Source: Maribacter thermophilus (GTDB taxonomy: Bacteria; Bacteroidota; Bacteroidia; Flavobacteriales; Flavobacteriaceae). From it: a stretch of 64,000 bases of DNA. This document shows positions 1-8,330 of the stretch, piece after piece. The stretch spans positions 1,092,402 to 1,156,401 of the forward strand of contig NZ_LDAS01000001.1 of the NCBI RefSeq assembly GCF_001020565.1. The letters are read 5' to 3'. Below the pieces are notes generated by a model. The model ran no database searches. It had not been told where the DNA came from and saw only the letters and a program-made list of their open reading frames with translations. Within the stretch, counting starts at the first letter, position 1, and every line of letters begins with the position of its first letter. A program made the position numbers and the translations under genes.

Positions 1-171
1 AAAGAAATCTACAAACAGGACAACGAAAGGTTGGAAAGCTACTCTCAGGCCGTTGACCTGCACATACATCTAGAAAAAACATACAATTCATTTGGGTACG
101 AAATAATAGAAGTGCCATTCGGCACTGTAGAAGAACGGTTGAAATATATTCTTAACAACACCCAAACCTAA
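1..171 (+). CDS. C-terminal 56 codons of an unidentified protein, possibly an AAA-type ATPase
   Basis: An open frame enters from the left edge and ends with TAA at 169-171, directly abutting the recQ start codon. The visible tail is charged and ends with residues reading FGTVEERLKYIL. A tail of this kind is what I would expect from the small P-loop ATPases (AAA_28 type) often found beside recQ in Flavobacteriia, but no nucleotide-binding motif lies within the window, so the family is inferred from context and tail sequence only. The zero-base junction with recQ suggests co-transcription. Confidence 0.55.
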   Translation, partial: KEIYKQDNERLESYSQAVDLHIHLEKTYNSFGYEIIEVPFGTVEERLKYILNNTQT

Positions 172-2070
172 GTGAATATTGAAGCGCAACAAATTCTTCG
201 AAAGTATTGGGGCCACCCACATTTTAGGGATTCGCAAGAAACCATTATAGAAGCCGCCCTTAAAGGAGAAGATGTGCTCGGACTCTTGCCCACTGGCGGT
301 GGCAAATCTATCTGTTTTCAGGTGCCGGCAATGATGCAAGAAGGTATCTGTATAGTGGTATCTCCTTTAATAGCGCTTATTCAAGATCAAGTCTCTTCAT
401 TAAAGAATATAGGTATTAAAGCCATCGGACTAACGGGAGGTCTAAGTTTTGAGGACATAAGCAACCTTTTGGATAATTGCATCTATGGCAATTATAAATT
501 TCTATATCTATCGCCAGAGCGATTGCAACAAGAAATTGTTCAGGATAGGATCCGCCAAATGAACGTAAATCTTTTTGTCGTAGACGAGGCCCACTGTATT
601 TCACAATGGGGCCATGATTTTAGACCCGCTTACCTAAAGTGTGAAATTATCAGAGATCTTCATCCAGAAATTCCTATTATGGCTCTTACGGCAACGGCTA
701 CTACCAGAGTTGCCAAAGACATAATAAATTCGTTGCGACTCTCGGACCCATTGGTTAAAAGAGATTCTTTTTCTCGAAAGAACATAGCCTTTAAAGTAGA
801 TAAGAACGAGGATAAAAAATTTCAGCTAATACAGTATTGTAAAGCGTTAAAGAAAAGCGCCATCGTCTATACCAGAACCAGAAGAACTACAGAGGAACTT
901 AGCAGATACTTGTCCGCCCATGGCATTTCTTCTGCGTTTTACCATGGAGGCATTACGGAAAAAAACAAGAAAACGACATTGGCCAAATGGCTGAACAATG
1001 AGGCAAAGGTCATGGTTGCGACCAATGCCTTTGGTATGGGAATAGATAAGGCCGACGTAGCACTGGTAGTACATTACCAAATACCCGATTGTATAGAAAA
1101 TTATTACCAAGAAGCTGGTAGGGCCGGAAGAAACGGTGAGGCCGCACAAGCCATATTATTGACCAACAAAGCCGACCAAGAACAGGTAAAGAAACAGTTT
1201 TTAAGTGTACTGCCAGACGTAGCTTTTGTAAAACTAGTGTACAATAAGCTGAACAATTTTTTTCAAATCGCCTATGGTGAAGGAAACGATACCAAGTACC
1301 GACTAAATTTTAATGAATTTTGCTCGGTGTACAAACTTAACGCCATGCTTACCTATAATGCTTTAAAAATATTGGATCAAAACTCTGTTATCGCATTATC
1401 TGAATCTTTCGCAAGAAAATCGAGTATCCAATTCATCATATCCAAAGATGTACTACATGAATACATCAACAAGAATAGGTCGGTAAGCGATTGTGTAAAA
1501 CTCATATTAAGAACATATGGGGGTATTTTTGAGTTCGAAACCAAAATAAACACCTTTTCCATAGCCAAAAAACTAAACCTGCCGGAAAAAGTTGTCTTGG
1601 AGAAACTGGAAGTTTTAGCTACTGACGGTATTATAGATTATAAAGCATCTCACAGCGATCTAGAAGTTACATTTTTAATGCCAAGGGAAGATGACCATAC
1701 CATAAATAGGTTCGCCAATACCATAAAGGAACAGAACCTATTAAAAAAACATCAAGTGCAGCAAATGCTCTCCTATATTAACACCGATAACGTTTGCAGA
1801 AGTAGACAACTATTACTTTATTTTGGCGAAAAGCAAACAACGGTATGTGGAAAGTGCGATGTGTGTTTGGCGAATAACGAGGACCTGTCCAATACCGACA
1901 GTTTAAAAATAATGGTAAAAAAACTTTTGTCTACTGGAAGATTTTCTTCTAGAGAGCTGCAACAGCATCTTGACTGTTCGCCAAATATGCTGATGATAAT
2001 ATTAAAGGAACTACTGGAGGATGGAGAAATAAAGCTCAACTCCAAAAATGAATATGAAATTACATTATGA
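172..2070 (+). CDS. recQ: ATP-dependent DNA helicase RecQ
   Basis: A 632-residue superfamily 2 helicase that unwinds DNA 3'-5' during recombination and fork repair. Visible motifs: Q-motif region near residues 18-23, Walker A PTGGGKS at about 40-46, DEAH at 138-141 followed by the RecQ-specific CISQWGHDFRP, the motif VI region ending in QEAGRAGRNG, and the RQC zinc cluster CGKCDVC near 556-562. The start is a GTG directly after the upstream TAA; the N-terminus MNIEAQQILRKYWG is the usual one for the family, so no later start is likely. It overlaps fmt by 4 bp (ATGA), suggesting translational coupling. Length is in the normal range; the C-terminal part resembles the winged-helix region rather than a clear HRDC domain. 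Confidence 0.97.
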   Translation: MNIEAQQILRKYWGHPHFRDSQETIIEAALKGEDVLGLLPTGGGKSICFQVPAMMQEGICIVVSPLIALIQDQVSSLKNIGIKAIGLTGGLSFEDISNLLDNCIYGNYKFLYLSPERLQQEIVQDRIRQMNVNLFVVDEAHCISQWGHDFRPAYLKCEIIRDLHPEIPIMALTATATTRVAKDIINSLRLSDPLVKRDSFSRKNIAFKVDKNEDKKFQLIQYCKALKKSAIVYTRTRRTTEELSRYLSAHGISSAFYHGGITEKNKKTTLAKWLNNEAKVMVATNAFGMGIDKADVALVVHYQIPDCIENYYQEAGRAGRNGEAAQAILLTNKADQEQVKKQFLSVLPDVAFVKLVYNKLNNFFQIAYGEGNDTKYRLNFNEFCSVYKLNAMLTYNALKILDQNSVIALSESFARKSSIQFIISKDVLHEYINKNRSVSDCVKLILRTYGGIFEFETKINTFSIAKKLNLPEKVVLEKLEVLATDGIIDYKASHSDLEVTFLMPREDDHTINRFANTIKEQNLLKKHQVQQMLSYINTDNVCRSRQLLLYFGEKQTTVCGKCDVCLANNEDLSNTDSLKIMVKKLLSTGRFSSRELQQHLDCSPNMLMIILKELLEDGEIKLNSKNEYEITL

Positions 2071-3014
2071 AAGATTTACGAATCGTATTTATGGGTACTC
2101 CCGATTTTGCCGTTGGTATATTAGATGCGCTAGTTACCAACAACTATAATATCGTAGGAGTAATCACGGCACCCGACCGCCCTGCCGGTAGGGGAAGAAA
2201 ATTAAATGAATCTGCAGTTAAAAAATATGCCATTGAAAAACAATTGAAGGTTTTACAACCTACCAATTTAAAAAGCAAGGAGTTTTTAAAGGAACTGTCA
2301 GATCTAGAAGCCAACCTACAGGTAGTAGTAGCCTTTAGAATGTTGCCCAAAGAAGTATGGCAAATGCCAGAATATGGAACCTTTAATCTGCATGCATCCC
2401 TATTGCCTGAATACAGAGGAGCTGCACCAATAAACTGGGCCATCATAAACGGAGAGACCAAAACCGGTGTTACCACTTTCTTTATAGATGAAAAAATAGA
2501 CACCGGAGCCATCATCCTGCAAAAAGAAACCGATATATTACCCGATGAGGATGCCGGTACCCTGCACGATAAGTTAATGCTATTAGGTTCCGATCTGGTA
2601 TTGTCTACGCTCGAACGTATTAAAAAAGGAAATTTTGAAACTACGGTACAAAAAAATGCTACCGACCTTAAACTGGCCTATAAAATTCACCGTGATACGT
2701 GCAAGATCGATTGGAATGCCGAACCAAAGAACATATACAATCTAATCAGGGGACTGAGCCCCTACCCTGCCGCTTGGACCCTATTATATAACGGAGAAGA
2801 GGAACTGACCGTTAAAATATATAAGGTATCTATGGAAGAAGCCAAACATTCGTTTCCACATGGCACACTTGTAAAAATGAAGAACGAATTAAAAGTTGCC
2901 GTCAAAAACGGCCTTATAAACTTAATGGAAATACAACTACAGGGAAAAAGGAAGATGGCCATTAAAGATGTTTTGAACGGTCTTAAGTTGGACAAAAATG
3001 CATATCTACGCTAA
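2067..3014 (+). CDS. fmt: Methionyl-tRNA formyltransferase
   Basis: A 315-residue enzyme that formylates initiator Met-tRNA using 10-formyl-tetrahydrofolate, in the cytoplasm. The N-terminus IVFMGTPDFAV and the catalytic loop NLHASLLPEYRGAAPI (about residues 107-122) are diagnostic of the family; the C-terminal OB-like domain contains the usual LIRGLSPYPAAW segment. Length matches bacterial Fmt. It overlaps the end of recQ by 4 bp and is followed by about 180 bp before HU, so recQ-fmt is probably one transcript. Nothing unusual is seen. Confidence 0.97.
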   Translation: MKDLRIVFMGTPDFAVGILDALVTNNYNIVGVITAPDRPAGRGRKLNESAVKKYAIEKQLKVLQPTNLKSKEFLKELSDLEANLQVVVAFRMLPKEVWQMPEYGTFNLHASLLPEYRGAAPINWAIINGETKTGVTTFFIDEKIDTGAIILQKETDILPDEDAGTLHDKLMLLGSDLVLSTLERIKKGNFETTVQKNATDLKLAYKIHRDTCKIDWNAEPKNIYNLIRGLSPYPAAWTLLYNGEEELTVKIYKVSMEEAKHSFPHGTLVKMKNELKVAVKNGLINLMEIQLQGKRKMAIKDVLNGLKLDKNAYLR

Positions 3015-3116
3015 AGCCCCGTGGTTATTGACCTAACAGAAAACGTAAAAAAAGCCTTACTTTATTAACAAACCCCCTGAGTTATCAACAAAATAGGGGA
3101 TTTAGAGCCGTTTTAC

Positions 3117-3146
3117 TTGTGTTGGTCGTAAATCCATATAAATTTG
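3117..3146 (+). promoter_or_regulatory. Candidate Bacteroidetes-type promoter for HU
   Basis: TTG at 3117-3119 and TAAATTTG at 3139-3146, separated by 19 bp, match the Bacteroidetes housekeeping consensus TTG-N19-21-TAnnTTTG. The predicted transcription start is about 40 bp upstream of the HU start codon. Sequence match only. Confidence 0.55.
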
Positions 3147-3192
3147 CTTTTAGGTTTAAAATTATTTTAACAACAATTAATTTAATCACATT

Positions 3193-3465
3193 ATGAACAA
3201 AACAGAATTGATTGATGCAATGGCAGCAGATGCAGGCATCACAAAAGCAGCAGCTAAAAAGTCATTGGAATCTTTCTTGGCAAATGTTGAAGGTTCCCTT
3301 AAAAAAGGAAATAGAGTTTCTTTAGTAGGTTTCGGATCTTGGTCAGTAACTAGAAGAAACGCAAGAGAAGGAAGAAACCCATCTACTGGAAAAACTATTC
3401 CAATTCCAGCAAAAAATGTTGTTAAGTTTAAAGCAGGAGCTGACTTAAGCAGTGCTGTAAACTAA
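3193..3465 (+). CDS. hup: HU-family DNA-binding protein
   Basis: A 90-residue histone-like protein that binds and bends DNA as a dimer. The N-terminal MNKTELIDAMA, the helical dimerisation region and the DNA-binding arm RRNAREGRNPSTGKTIPIPAKN (interrupted by nothing unusual) are typical of HU. The gene stands alone, with its own consensus promoter about 50 bp upstream and a strong intrinsic terminator 25 bp after the stop, so it is a monocistronic, probably highly expressed unit. HU and IHF subunits are hard to separate by eye; HU is favoured because of the isolated gene and the length. Confidence 0.96.
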   Translation: MNKTELIDAMAADAGITKAAAKKSLESFLANVEGSLKKGNRVSLVGFGSWSVTRRNAREGRNPSTGKTIPIPAKNVVKFKAGADLSSAVN

Positions 3466-3489
3466 TATTACAATTATATTTTTATACAA

Positions 3490-3516
3490 AGGCGCTTCTA
3501 AGAAGCGCCTTTTTTA
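3490..3516 (+). terminator. Intrinsic terminator after HU
   Basis: Perfect 10-bp inverted repeat AGGCGCTTCT / AGAAGCGCCT followed by a T tract. It ends the HU transcript. Confidence 0.92.
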
Positions 3517-3580
3517 TTTTCGTTTTTTTGAATATTAATAAGAATTGTCTTATTTTTAGATACATTGATATACAAAAACA

Positions 3581-4141
3581 ATGGTTCAATTAAAACCAAA
3601 TAAAGGAAAGTTATTAATTGCGGAGCCCTCTTTAACAGGAGATGTATCCTTCAATAGATCCGTAGTTCTTTTGGCCGAACATAATGAAGAAGGTTCGGTA
3701 GGTTTTATTTTGAACAAGCCTTTAGAATATCAAATAAGCGATTTAGTTACAGAAATCACCATTCCCTTTCAAGTATACAACGGTGGACCTGTAGAGCAGG
3801 ATAATCTTTATTTTATTCACAAAGTACCGCACCTTATAGATGACAGTATAGAAATATCAGACGGTATTTATTGGGGCGGAAATTTTGAAAAGACCGTTGC
3901 CTTGATCAACCAAAGAATTATCTCGGAGGATGATATTCGCTTTTTTCTAGGTTACTCTGGCTGGTCGTCCCTACAATTAAACAAAGAACTATCCTCTAAA
4001 TCGTGGATCGTAGTGGACAATGAATACCAAAGCCATATCATTAAAAAATCTTTGGGAACTCTATGGAAAGAAAAAATGATGGAGTTGGGAGGCGATTACC
4101 TCATATGGTCCAATGCCCCCGAAAACCCCAATCTCAACTAA
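3581..4141 (+). CDS. YqgE/AlgH family protein (DUF179)
   Basis: A 186-residue cytoplasmic protein of the UPF0301/DUF179 family. Visible family signature: GKLLIAEPSLTGDVSFNRSVVLLAEHN near the N-terminus, GSVGFILNKPL at about 38-48, and a GYSGWSSLQLNKEL motif near 127-140. The biochemical role of the family is not settled; the AlgH name comes from a reported effect on alginate production in Pseudomonas, and there is no reason to link it to the alginate locus here. It converges on the class IV aminotransferase gene, the two stop ends overlapping by 4 bp. Confidence 0.95.
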   Translation: MVQLKPNKGKLLIAEPSLTGDVSFNRSVVLLAEHNEEGSVGFILNKPLEYQISDLVTEITIPFQVYNGGPVEQDNLYFIHKVPHLIDDSIEISDGIYWGGNFEKTVALINQRIISEDDIRFFLGYSGWSSLQLNKELSSKSWIVVDNEYQSHIIKKSLGTLWKEKMMELGGDYLIWSNAPENPNLN

Positions 4142-4983
4142 GCTGTAATTCTTGCCACAGCGTTTAACTTACCTATCAAATTTTTGGCAACTTCATTAGT
4201 AAATACCTTTTTACGGTATTTGGTAACAGGTATAATACCTTGAATGGTATTGGTTATGAAGATTTCGTCCGATTTTTGAAGCTCAAATGGTGAAATACTT
4301 TCTTCAATAAAATTATAGTCCTCACTTTTTTCTAAAATACCTATCAATTTCTTTCTAACGATACCGTTTAACCCCCCCTCTTTTAACGAAGGTGTTTTAA
4401 TAGTTTTTCCCTTAACAACAAAAACATTGCCGTTTAGAGCCTCTACAACTTGCTTTTGTTGATTTAGAAGTAGACAGTTATCGTAACCGTTCTCATTCGC
4501 AAAAACACTGCCTACGACGTTTAACACCCTATTATTGGTCTTAAGATTGGAAAGCATATCCGGATTAACAAAAAAATCTTTGAACAACTCTATTTCATAT
4601 CGCCGGTCATTTATTGTATAAAAAGAGTCCTCTAGTTCTTGTGCCTCTATAATGTAGGCTACTTCATTCGACTTGGGAAGGTATAGGCCACCATCTTTTC
4701 TAAAAACGGTAAATCGTACTCTTTGGGCCTTTTGCAGCTCATTGGCCTCGATGGTCTTATTAATTTCTTCTTGAAAAAATTCCATTGTAAAGTCCATAGG
4801 AATTTCCATTCTCAGAATACGCATAGAGGACATTAACCTTAAATAGTGTTCTTCCAAAAAATAAATGTGACCATTAACTACCCTAATGGCCTCAAATAGG
4901 CAATCCCCATAACGTAGCCCCCTATTCTGTTGATTTAAGAACTTATGTTCATCTTCATACAAATGACCATTAAAATTTACCAT
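4138..4983 (-). CDS. PLP-dependent class IV aminotransferase / aminodeoxychorismate lyase-like
   Basis: A 281-residue fold-type IV PLP enzyme. Visible signatures are NRGLRYGDCLFEAIRV near residue 20-35, the lysine-containing LKTNNRVLN near 147-155 (probable Schiff-base lysine) and the EALNGNVFVV segment near 184-193. Members of this family include branched-chain aminotransferases, D-amino acid aminotransferases and 4-amino-4-deoxychorismate lyase (PabC); the length and the early NRGLRYGD suggest the PabC/D-AAT side, but substrate cannot be decided from sequence. The ATG is directly preceded by a hairpin and seven T residues that form an intrinsic terminator, leaving no room for a standard ribosome binding site. 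Confidence 0.9.
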   Translation of the reverse strand: MVNFNGHLYEDEHKFLNQQNRGLRYGDCLFEAIRVVNGHIYFLEEHYLRLMSSMRILRMEIPMDFTMEFFQEEINKTIEANELQKAQRVRFTVFRKDGGLYLPKSNEVAYIIEAQELEDSFYTINDRRYEIELFKDFFVNPDMLSNLKTNNRVLNVVGSVFANENGYDNCLLLNQQKQVVEALNGNVFVVKGKTIKTPSLKEGGLNGIVRKKLIGILEKSEDYNFIEESISPFELQKSDEIFITNTIQGIIPVTKYRKKVFTNEVAKNLIGKLNAVARITA

Positions 4984-5008
4984 AAAAAAAGCCTTAAAAA
5001 ATTAAGGC
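4984..5008 (-). terminator. Intrinsic terminator abutting the aminotransferase start codon
   Basis: On the minus strand GCCTTAA, a TTTT loop and TTAAGGC form a 7-bp hairpin followed at once by seven T and then the ATG of the aminotransferase gene. It can end the transcript of the START-like gene upstream, or act as an attenuator in a shared transcript. Confidence 0.7.
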
Positions 5009-5035
5009 CCAAATATACTGTATAATGTAGAGAAT

Positions 5036-5419
5036 CTATGATGATCCCAGCACCTGTTTTAAGTCTGATATTTGATTTGCCCAAAGCATTTTCGCCTCGT
5101 CCACTTCGTCCTCTTCGGCAAAGTCCGTGATAAATAACGAAACATCCTTTGTAATTTCATCAACGATTATTTTCATTTCAAAGTAGGTATCATCATCATT
5201 TTCGTCCCATGAAAACCTAACAAACTCATCTGTTTTTCGTTTCAACAACTTAGCTTCTTCCTCTACTCCATCCCAAATAAAAATATATTTCTCCCCTCTA
5301 GAATTGACATTGTCCGCAAACCATTCTGAAAGTCCGGATGGCGTTATCAGGTATTGATATAATAACTGAGGTGAGGATTGTATAACGTATTCTATTTCAA
5401 ACTTTATTTTGTCGTTCAT
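5036..5419 (-). CDS. START-like (SRPBCC/AHSA1-related) domain protein
   Basis: A 127-residue protein from the ATG at 5419; a further ATG at 5443 adds eight residues but MNDKIKFEIEYVI is the expected family N-terminus. It contains the START/AHSA1-like helix-grip pattern: QSSPQLLYQYLITPSGLSEWFADNV at the start, a central FIWDG strand and a VRFSWDE strand, and a long C-terminal helix after DFAEEDEVDEAK. These small proteins bind hydrophobic ligands or client proteins in other systems; the Bacteroidetes family has no established function. It lies upstream of the aminotransferase on the same strand with a terminator between them. Confidence 0.85.
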   Translation of the reverse strand: MNDKIKFEIEYVIQSSPQLLYQYLITPSGLSEWFADNVNSRGEKYIFIWDGVEEEAKLLKRKTDEFVRFSWDENDDDTYFEMKIIVDEITKDVSLFITDFAEEDEVDEAKMLWANQISDLKQVLGSS

Positions 5420-5504
5420 TATGTACTTCTTTATATTGCCCAATATATATATTTCTAAATGATAAAAAAATAAAAGGCGATTATAATTTTTTCATCAACT
5501 ATTG

Positions 5505-5535
5505 TTGAAGAACAAGAAATTTACCTTTATATTTG
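5505..5535 (+). promoter_or_regulatory. Candidate promoter of tRNA-Met
   Basis: TTG at 5505-5507, a 20-bp spacer and TATATTTG at 5528-5535 match the Bacteroidetes housekeeping promoter. The mature tRNA begins 20 bp after the -7 element. Confidence 0.6.
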
Positions 5536-5555
5536 CAGCCGCTAAAAATTATCAC

Positions 5556-5629
5556 GGCGAGGTAGCTCAGCTGGTTAGAGCGTCGGATTCATAACCCGGA
5601 GGCCGAGGGTTCAAGTCCCTCTCTCGCTA
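5556..5629 (+). tRNA. tRNA-Met (anticodon CAT)
   Basis: A 74-base cloverleaf. The acceptor stem GGCGAGG pairs with TCTCGCT with two G-T pairs; the D arm is GCTCAGCTGGTTAGAGC; the anticodon loop TTCATAA carries CAT; the T arm is GAGGG-TTCAAGT-CCCTC. The 3' CCA is not encoded. CAT could also serve tRNA-Ile2 after lysidine modification or initiator Met; G1-T72 pairing and lack of the C1-A72 mismatch argue against initiator. The 3' half of this gene is duplicated 2.3 kb downstream. Confidence 0.95.
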
Positions 5630-6026
5630 CATAGTCCACAGGACTCAAAATCAACGGTTTGTGTATACACAAACCGTTTTTTTATGTCTTTTGTTGCCGG
5701 CGTTTTCCATCGTATGCGATAACATATCTAGTGAAAAAACAAAATTGGATTCCCCTTTTTTATAGGTATCGAGCGGTACGGCATAAAAAGAACTCACTTA
5801 AACCGATGAATACTCTTTAAGAATAACACAAAATCCATAAAATTAGTAGAAAGTATAAATTTAAAATGCAAGTATGCCTTTCTTTACTATTAAATTAACA
5901 AGACTATGTCATTCAACTACAAAGTCATGGAAAAAGTAGTTTTAAGGCAAAAAAAAGAGCCACAGTTACCTGTCACTCCTTTTAAAACTAAACTAACAAC
6001 TCAAATAATATCTTAGCTTTCGGTAG
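5587..6026 (+). repeat. Direct repeat, tRNA-proximal copy (about 440 bp)
   Basis: Begins in the anticodon loop of tRNA-Met, covers the tRNA 3' half, its terminator and about 340 bp of non-coding DNA, and ends with the last 14 bases corresponding to the 3' end of the cstA-like gene. Its partner is 7892-8330. By my alignment there are seven substitutions, all within the first ~125 bp, and one single-base difference in an A tract. Confidence 0.95.
5653..5683 (+). terminator. Intrinsic terminator of tRNA-Met
   Basis: Inverted repeat AACGGTTTGTG / CACAAACCGTT with a 4-base loop, followed by seven T. A nearly identical copy lies at 7958-7988 in the second repeat. Confidence 0.88.
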
Positions 6027-6082
6027 ATTAATTACTATTCTCATTAGTTATTACATGAATTAAAGAATACACCTGTTGACTT

Positions 6083-7681
6083 TCAAAAACTTCTTACTGC
6101 TTTTTTAGTTCTTTTGGGGGGTGGCAAAATTTTCACGTTTTTATTATATAATTCCTGTAAAATGGATTTTCGTTTTGGATCTTTTTCCGAAATATCATTC
6201 AGCTCGGTTATATCATTTTCAATATCATATAAACTCCCTTCTAAATGCGGATATTTATTTTTATTTATTTTACCGTTTTCATTTTCAATCACATTGATAT
6301 TTCTAACCAGTTTTTCATCACCACTCCTTATAGAGTATATATTCCTATCATATCGTCTAAAAAACAAATATTCATGGGCTGTTTGTCCTTTTTTATCTCC
6401 TATTAAATAAGGAATTAGGTTAACACCGTCAATAACACGGTCTGTCGGCACTGTTGCTCCAGCTAATTCCACTGTGGTTGTAAATATATCCATGGATGAC
6501 ACCATTAGATCAGAGACTTCTCCGGCTGGTAAAGTGCCTTTCCAATTCATTACAAATGGCACTCTTACACCACCATCATAGACAGTACCTTTACCTTCTC
6601 TTAGTGGCAAATTAACCCCTCCCAGGTCATTTGGTCTAGCTAGTGCAGCTCCGTTATCACTTAAATAAAAAATCAAAGTGTTTTCCAATAAATTTTCATC
6701 TTCTAAAAGACTTACTATTTTTCCAACACCATCATCAACGGATAAAAGCATAGATAAATAGACTAACCGTAATGCTTCTTGATCTAGATTTAATCCTTTA
6801 AATTTCTTAAAATCATAATTCCTGTCATTACCACTTTTTTCCCATTTGTCTGTTTCAAGTTTCATGCGCTCATATGCCGCTTGATACTTGGGCTCATGTT
6901 TAACAATTCTTTTTATCAAACTCTCTTTGGTCTGAAATGGACTATGCGGTGCATGGTATGCCACATAGGCAAAAAAAGGATTGTTTTTATTTCTTTTTAT
7001 AAAAGAAAGAGTTTCATCTGTTACGGCATCCGTTAAATATTTACCGTATTCTGGAACAGCAAATTCACCACTTGTCCAACTTGGTGGGTTTTTTATTCCT
7101 TTTCCCATAAATAACTCTCTATAGTAACCATGGTAGTCTCGATTTACTTCATTTCCGTTTAAATAATCTTCACCCCAATAGTAATCGAAACCACGTTCTA
7201 TAGGAAACATAGCCAAATCGCTACCTCCTAAATGCCATTTACCAAAAGCTCCTGAAATATATTTTTTTTGTTTAATTATTTTTGGTATAAAAATTTCTGA
7301 CAATGGCGGTCCCGTATCCCCATTAGGCAGATTTATATTATCCTCCATTTCAAAACGACTACTTGAACGACCCGTTAAAATTGAAGATCTAGAAGGTCCA
7401 CAGGTAGCGGATGCCACATACCCATTACGGAAATATATACCTGTTTGTGCTAATTTTTCAAGATTAGGCGTTAAGACATCAACTGAGGCAGGAAACTCTT
7501 TGGGGTCGTGAAAGCTAAAGTCTGCATACCCTTGATCGTCCGTTAATATTACAATAATATTTGGTGGCTGTTTAACAGTTTTTTTTGAGGAATTTTCTAC
7601 TTGTCTATTCCCACATGCAAATAATACTATTGCTATTAGTACTGAAATAGCACCAATATTTTTTAACTGTTTGTATATCAT
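6083..7681 (-). CDS. Lipoprotein sulfatase (type I, formylglycine-dependent), inserted copy
   Basis: A 532-residue alkaline-phosphatase-fold sulfatase that would remove sulfate esters outside the inner membrane. The N-terminus is a lipoprotein signal with cysteine at residue 23 (LFAC). Metal ligands begin at TDDQGYAD (residues 47-54); the sulfatase motif CGPSR has its formylglycine cysteine at residue 94 and continues SSILTGR; APHSP and SDNGA follow. It is the only gene between the two 440-bp direct repeats, is more AT-rich than the neighbouring cstA and sulfatase genes, and has only distant similarity to the second sulfatase in the window, so it is not a local duplicate. A TAnnTTTG element on the same strand lies about 90 bp upstream, so it may carry its own promoter. 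Subfamily and substrate cannot be told by eye. Confidence 0.93.
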   Translation of the reverse strand: MIYKQLKNIGAISVLIAIVLFACGNRQVENSSKKTVKQPPNIIVILTDDQGYADFSFHDPKEFPASVDVLTPNLEKLAQTGIYFRNGYVASATCGPSRSSILTGRSSSRFEMEDNINLPNGDTGPPLSEIFIPKIIKQKKYISGAFGKWHLGGSDLAMFPIERGFDYYWGEDYLNGNEVNRDYHGYYRELFMGKGIKNPPSWTSGEFAVPEYGKYLTDAVTDETLSFIKRNKNNPFFAYVAYHAPHSPFQTKESLIKRIVKHEPKYQAAYERMKLETDKWEKSGNDRNYDFKKFKGLNLDQEALRLVYLSMLLSVDDGVGKIVSLLEDENLLENTLIFYLSDNGAALARPNDLGGVNLPLREGKGTVYDGGVRVPFVMNWKGTLPAGEVSDLMVSSMDIFTTTVELAGATVPTDRVIDGVNLIPYLIGDKKGQTAHEYLFFRRYDRNIYSIRSGDEKLVRNINVIENENGKINKNKYPHLEGSLYDIENDITELNDISEKDPKRKSILQELYNKNVKILPPPKRTKKAVRSF

Positions 7682-7891
7682 AATTCAGTACACTTTAAAT
7701 TTTAATAATTTTTTTAGATTAATTAAACTTTCCAATTGAAAAAGTATAATAACATCTAAATGTAATAAAAATCAAATGTACATTACACACTTATAGTTGA
7801 ATTTTACTTTAATTTCATAATTTAAAAATCATCTAAATAATTGATTATTAAGCTATCTAAAATCATATTAATACAATTCTATTCTATTAAA

Positions 7892-7934
7892 ATTCATAAC
7901 CCTGAGGCCGAGGGTTCAAGTCCCTCTCTCGCTA
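7892..7934 (+). pseudogene. 3' half of tRNA-Met (displaced tRNA fragment)
   Basis: Identical to the anticodon-loop-to-acceptor part of the tRNA at 5587-5629 except for one base (T for G at 7903). The sequence to the left is unrelated AT-rich DNA, so no cloverleaf can form. This is the arrangement left when DNA integrates into a tRNA gene and restores it at one end only. Confidence 0.93.
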
Positions 7935-8330
7935 CATAATCCACAGGTCTTAAAATCAACGGTTTGTGTACACACAAACCGTTTTTTTATGTCTTTTGTT
8001 GCCGGTGTTTTCCGTCGTATGCGATAACATATCTAGTGAAAAAACAAAATTGGATTCCCCTTTTTTATAGGTATCGAGCGGTACGGCATAAAAAGAACTC
8101 ACTTAAACCGATGAATACTCTTTAAGAATAACACAAAATCCATAAAATTAGTAGAAAGTATAAATTTAAAATGCAAGTATGCCTTTCTTTACTATTAAAT
8201 TAACAAGACTATGTCATTCAACTACAAAGTCATGGAAAAGTAGTTTTAAGGCAAAAAAAAGAGCCACAGTTACCTGTCACTCCTTTTAAAACTAAACTAA
8301 CAACTCAAATAATATCTTAGCTTTCGGTAG
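7892..8330 (+). repeat. Direct repeat, distal copy (about 439 bp)
   Basis: Partner of 5587-6026. It starts with the tRNA fragment, includes a second copy of the tRNA terminator (7958-7988), and runs into the last 14 bases of the cstA-like coding region, where identity with the first copy stops. Confidence 0.95.

Noticed and set aside
3075..3101. Terminator after fmt
   Set aside because: CCCCT / AGGGG with a long loop and no T tract is too weak to call.
7892..7934. Second tRNA gene
   Set aside because: Only the anticodon loop to acceptor 3' half is present; no 5' half, so it cannot fold as a tRNA.
5587..8330. Insertion sequence or transposon
   Set aside because: No transposase, no terminal inverted repeats; the flanking repeats are long direct copies of tRNA-flank DNA, not short target duplications.
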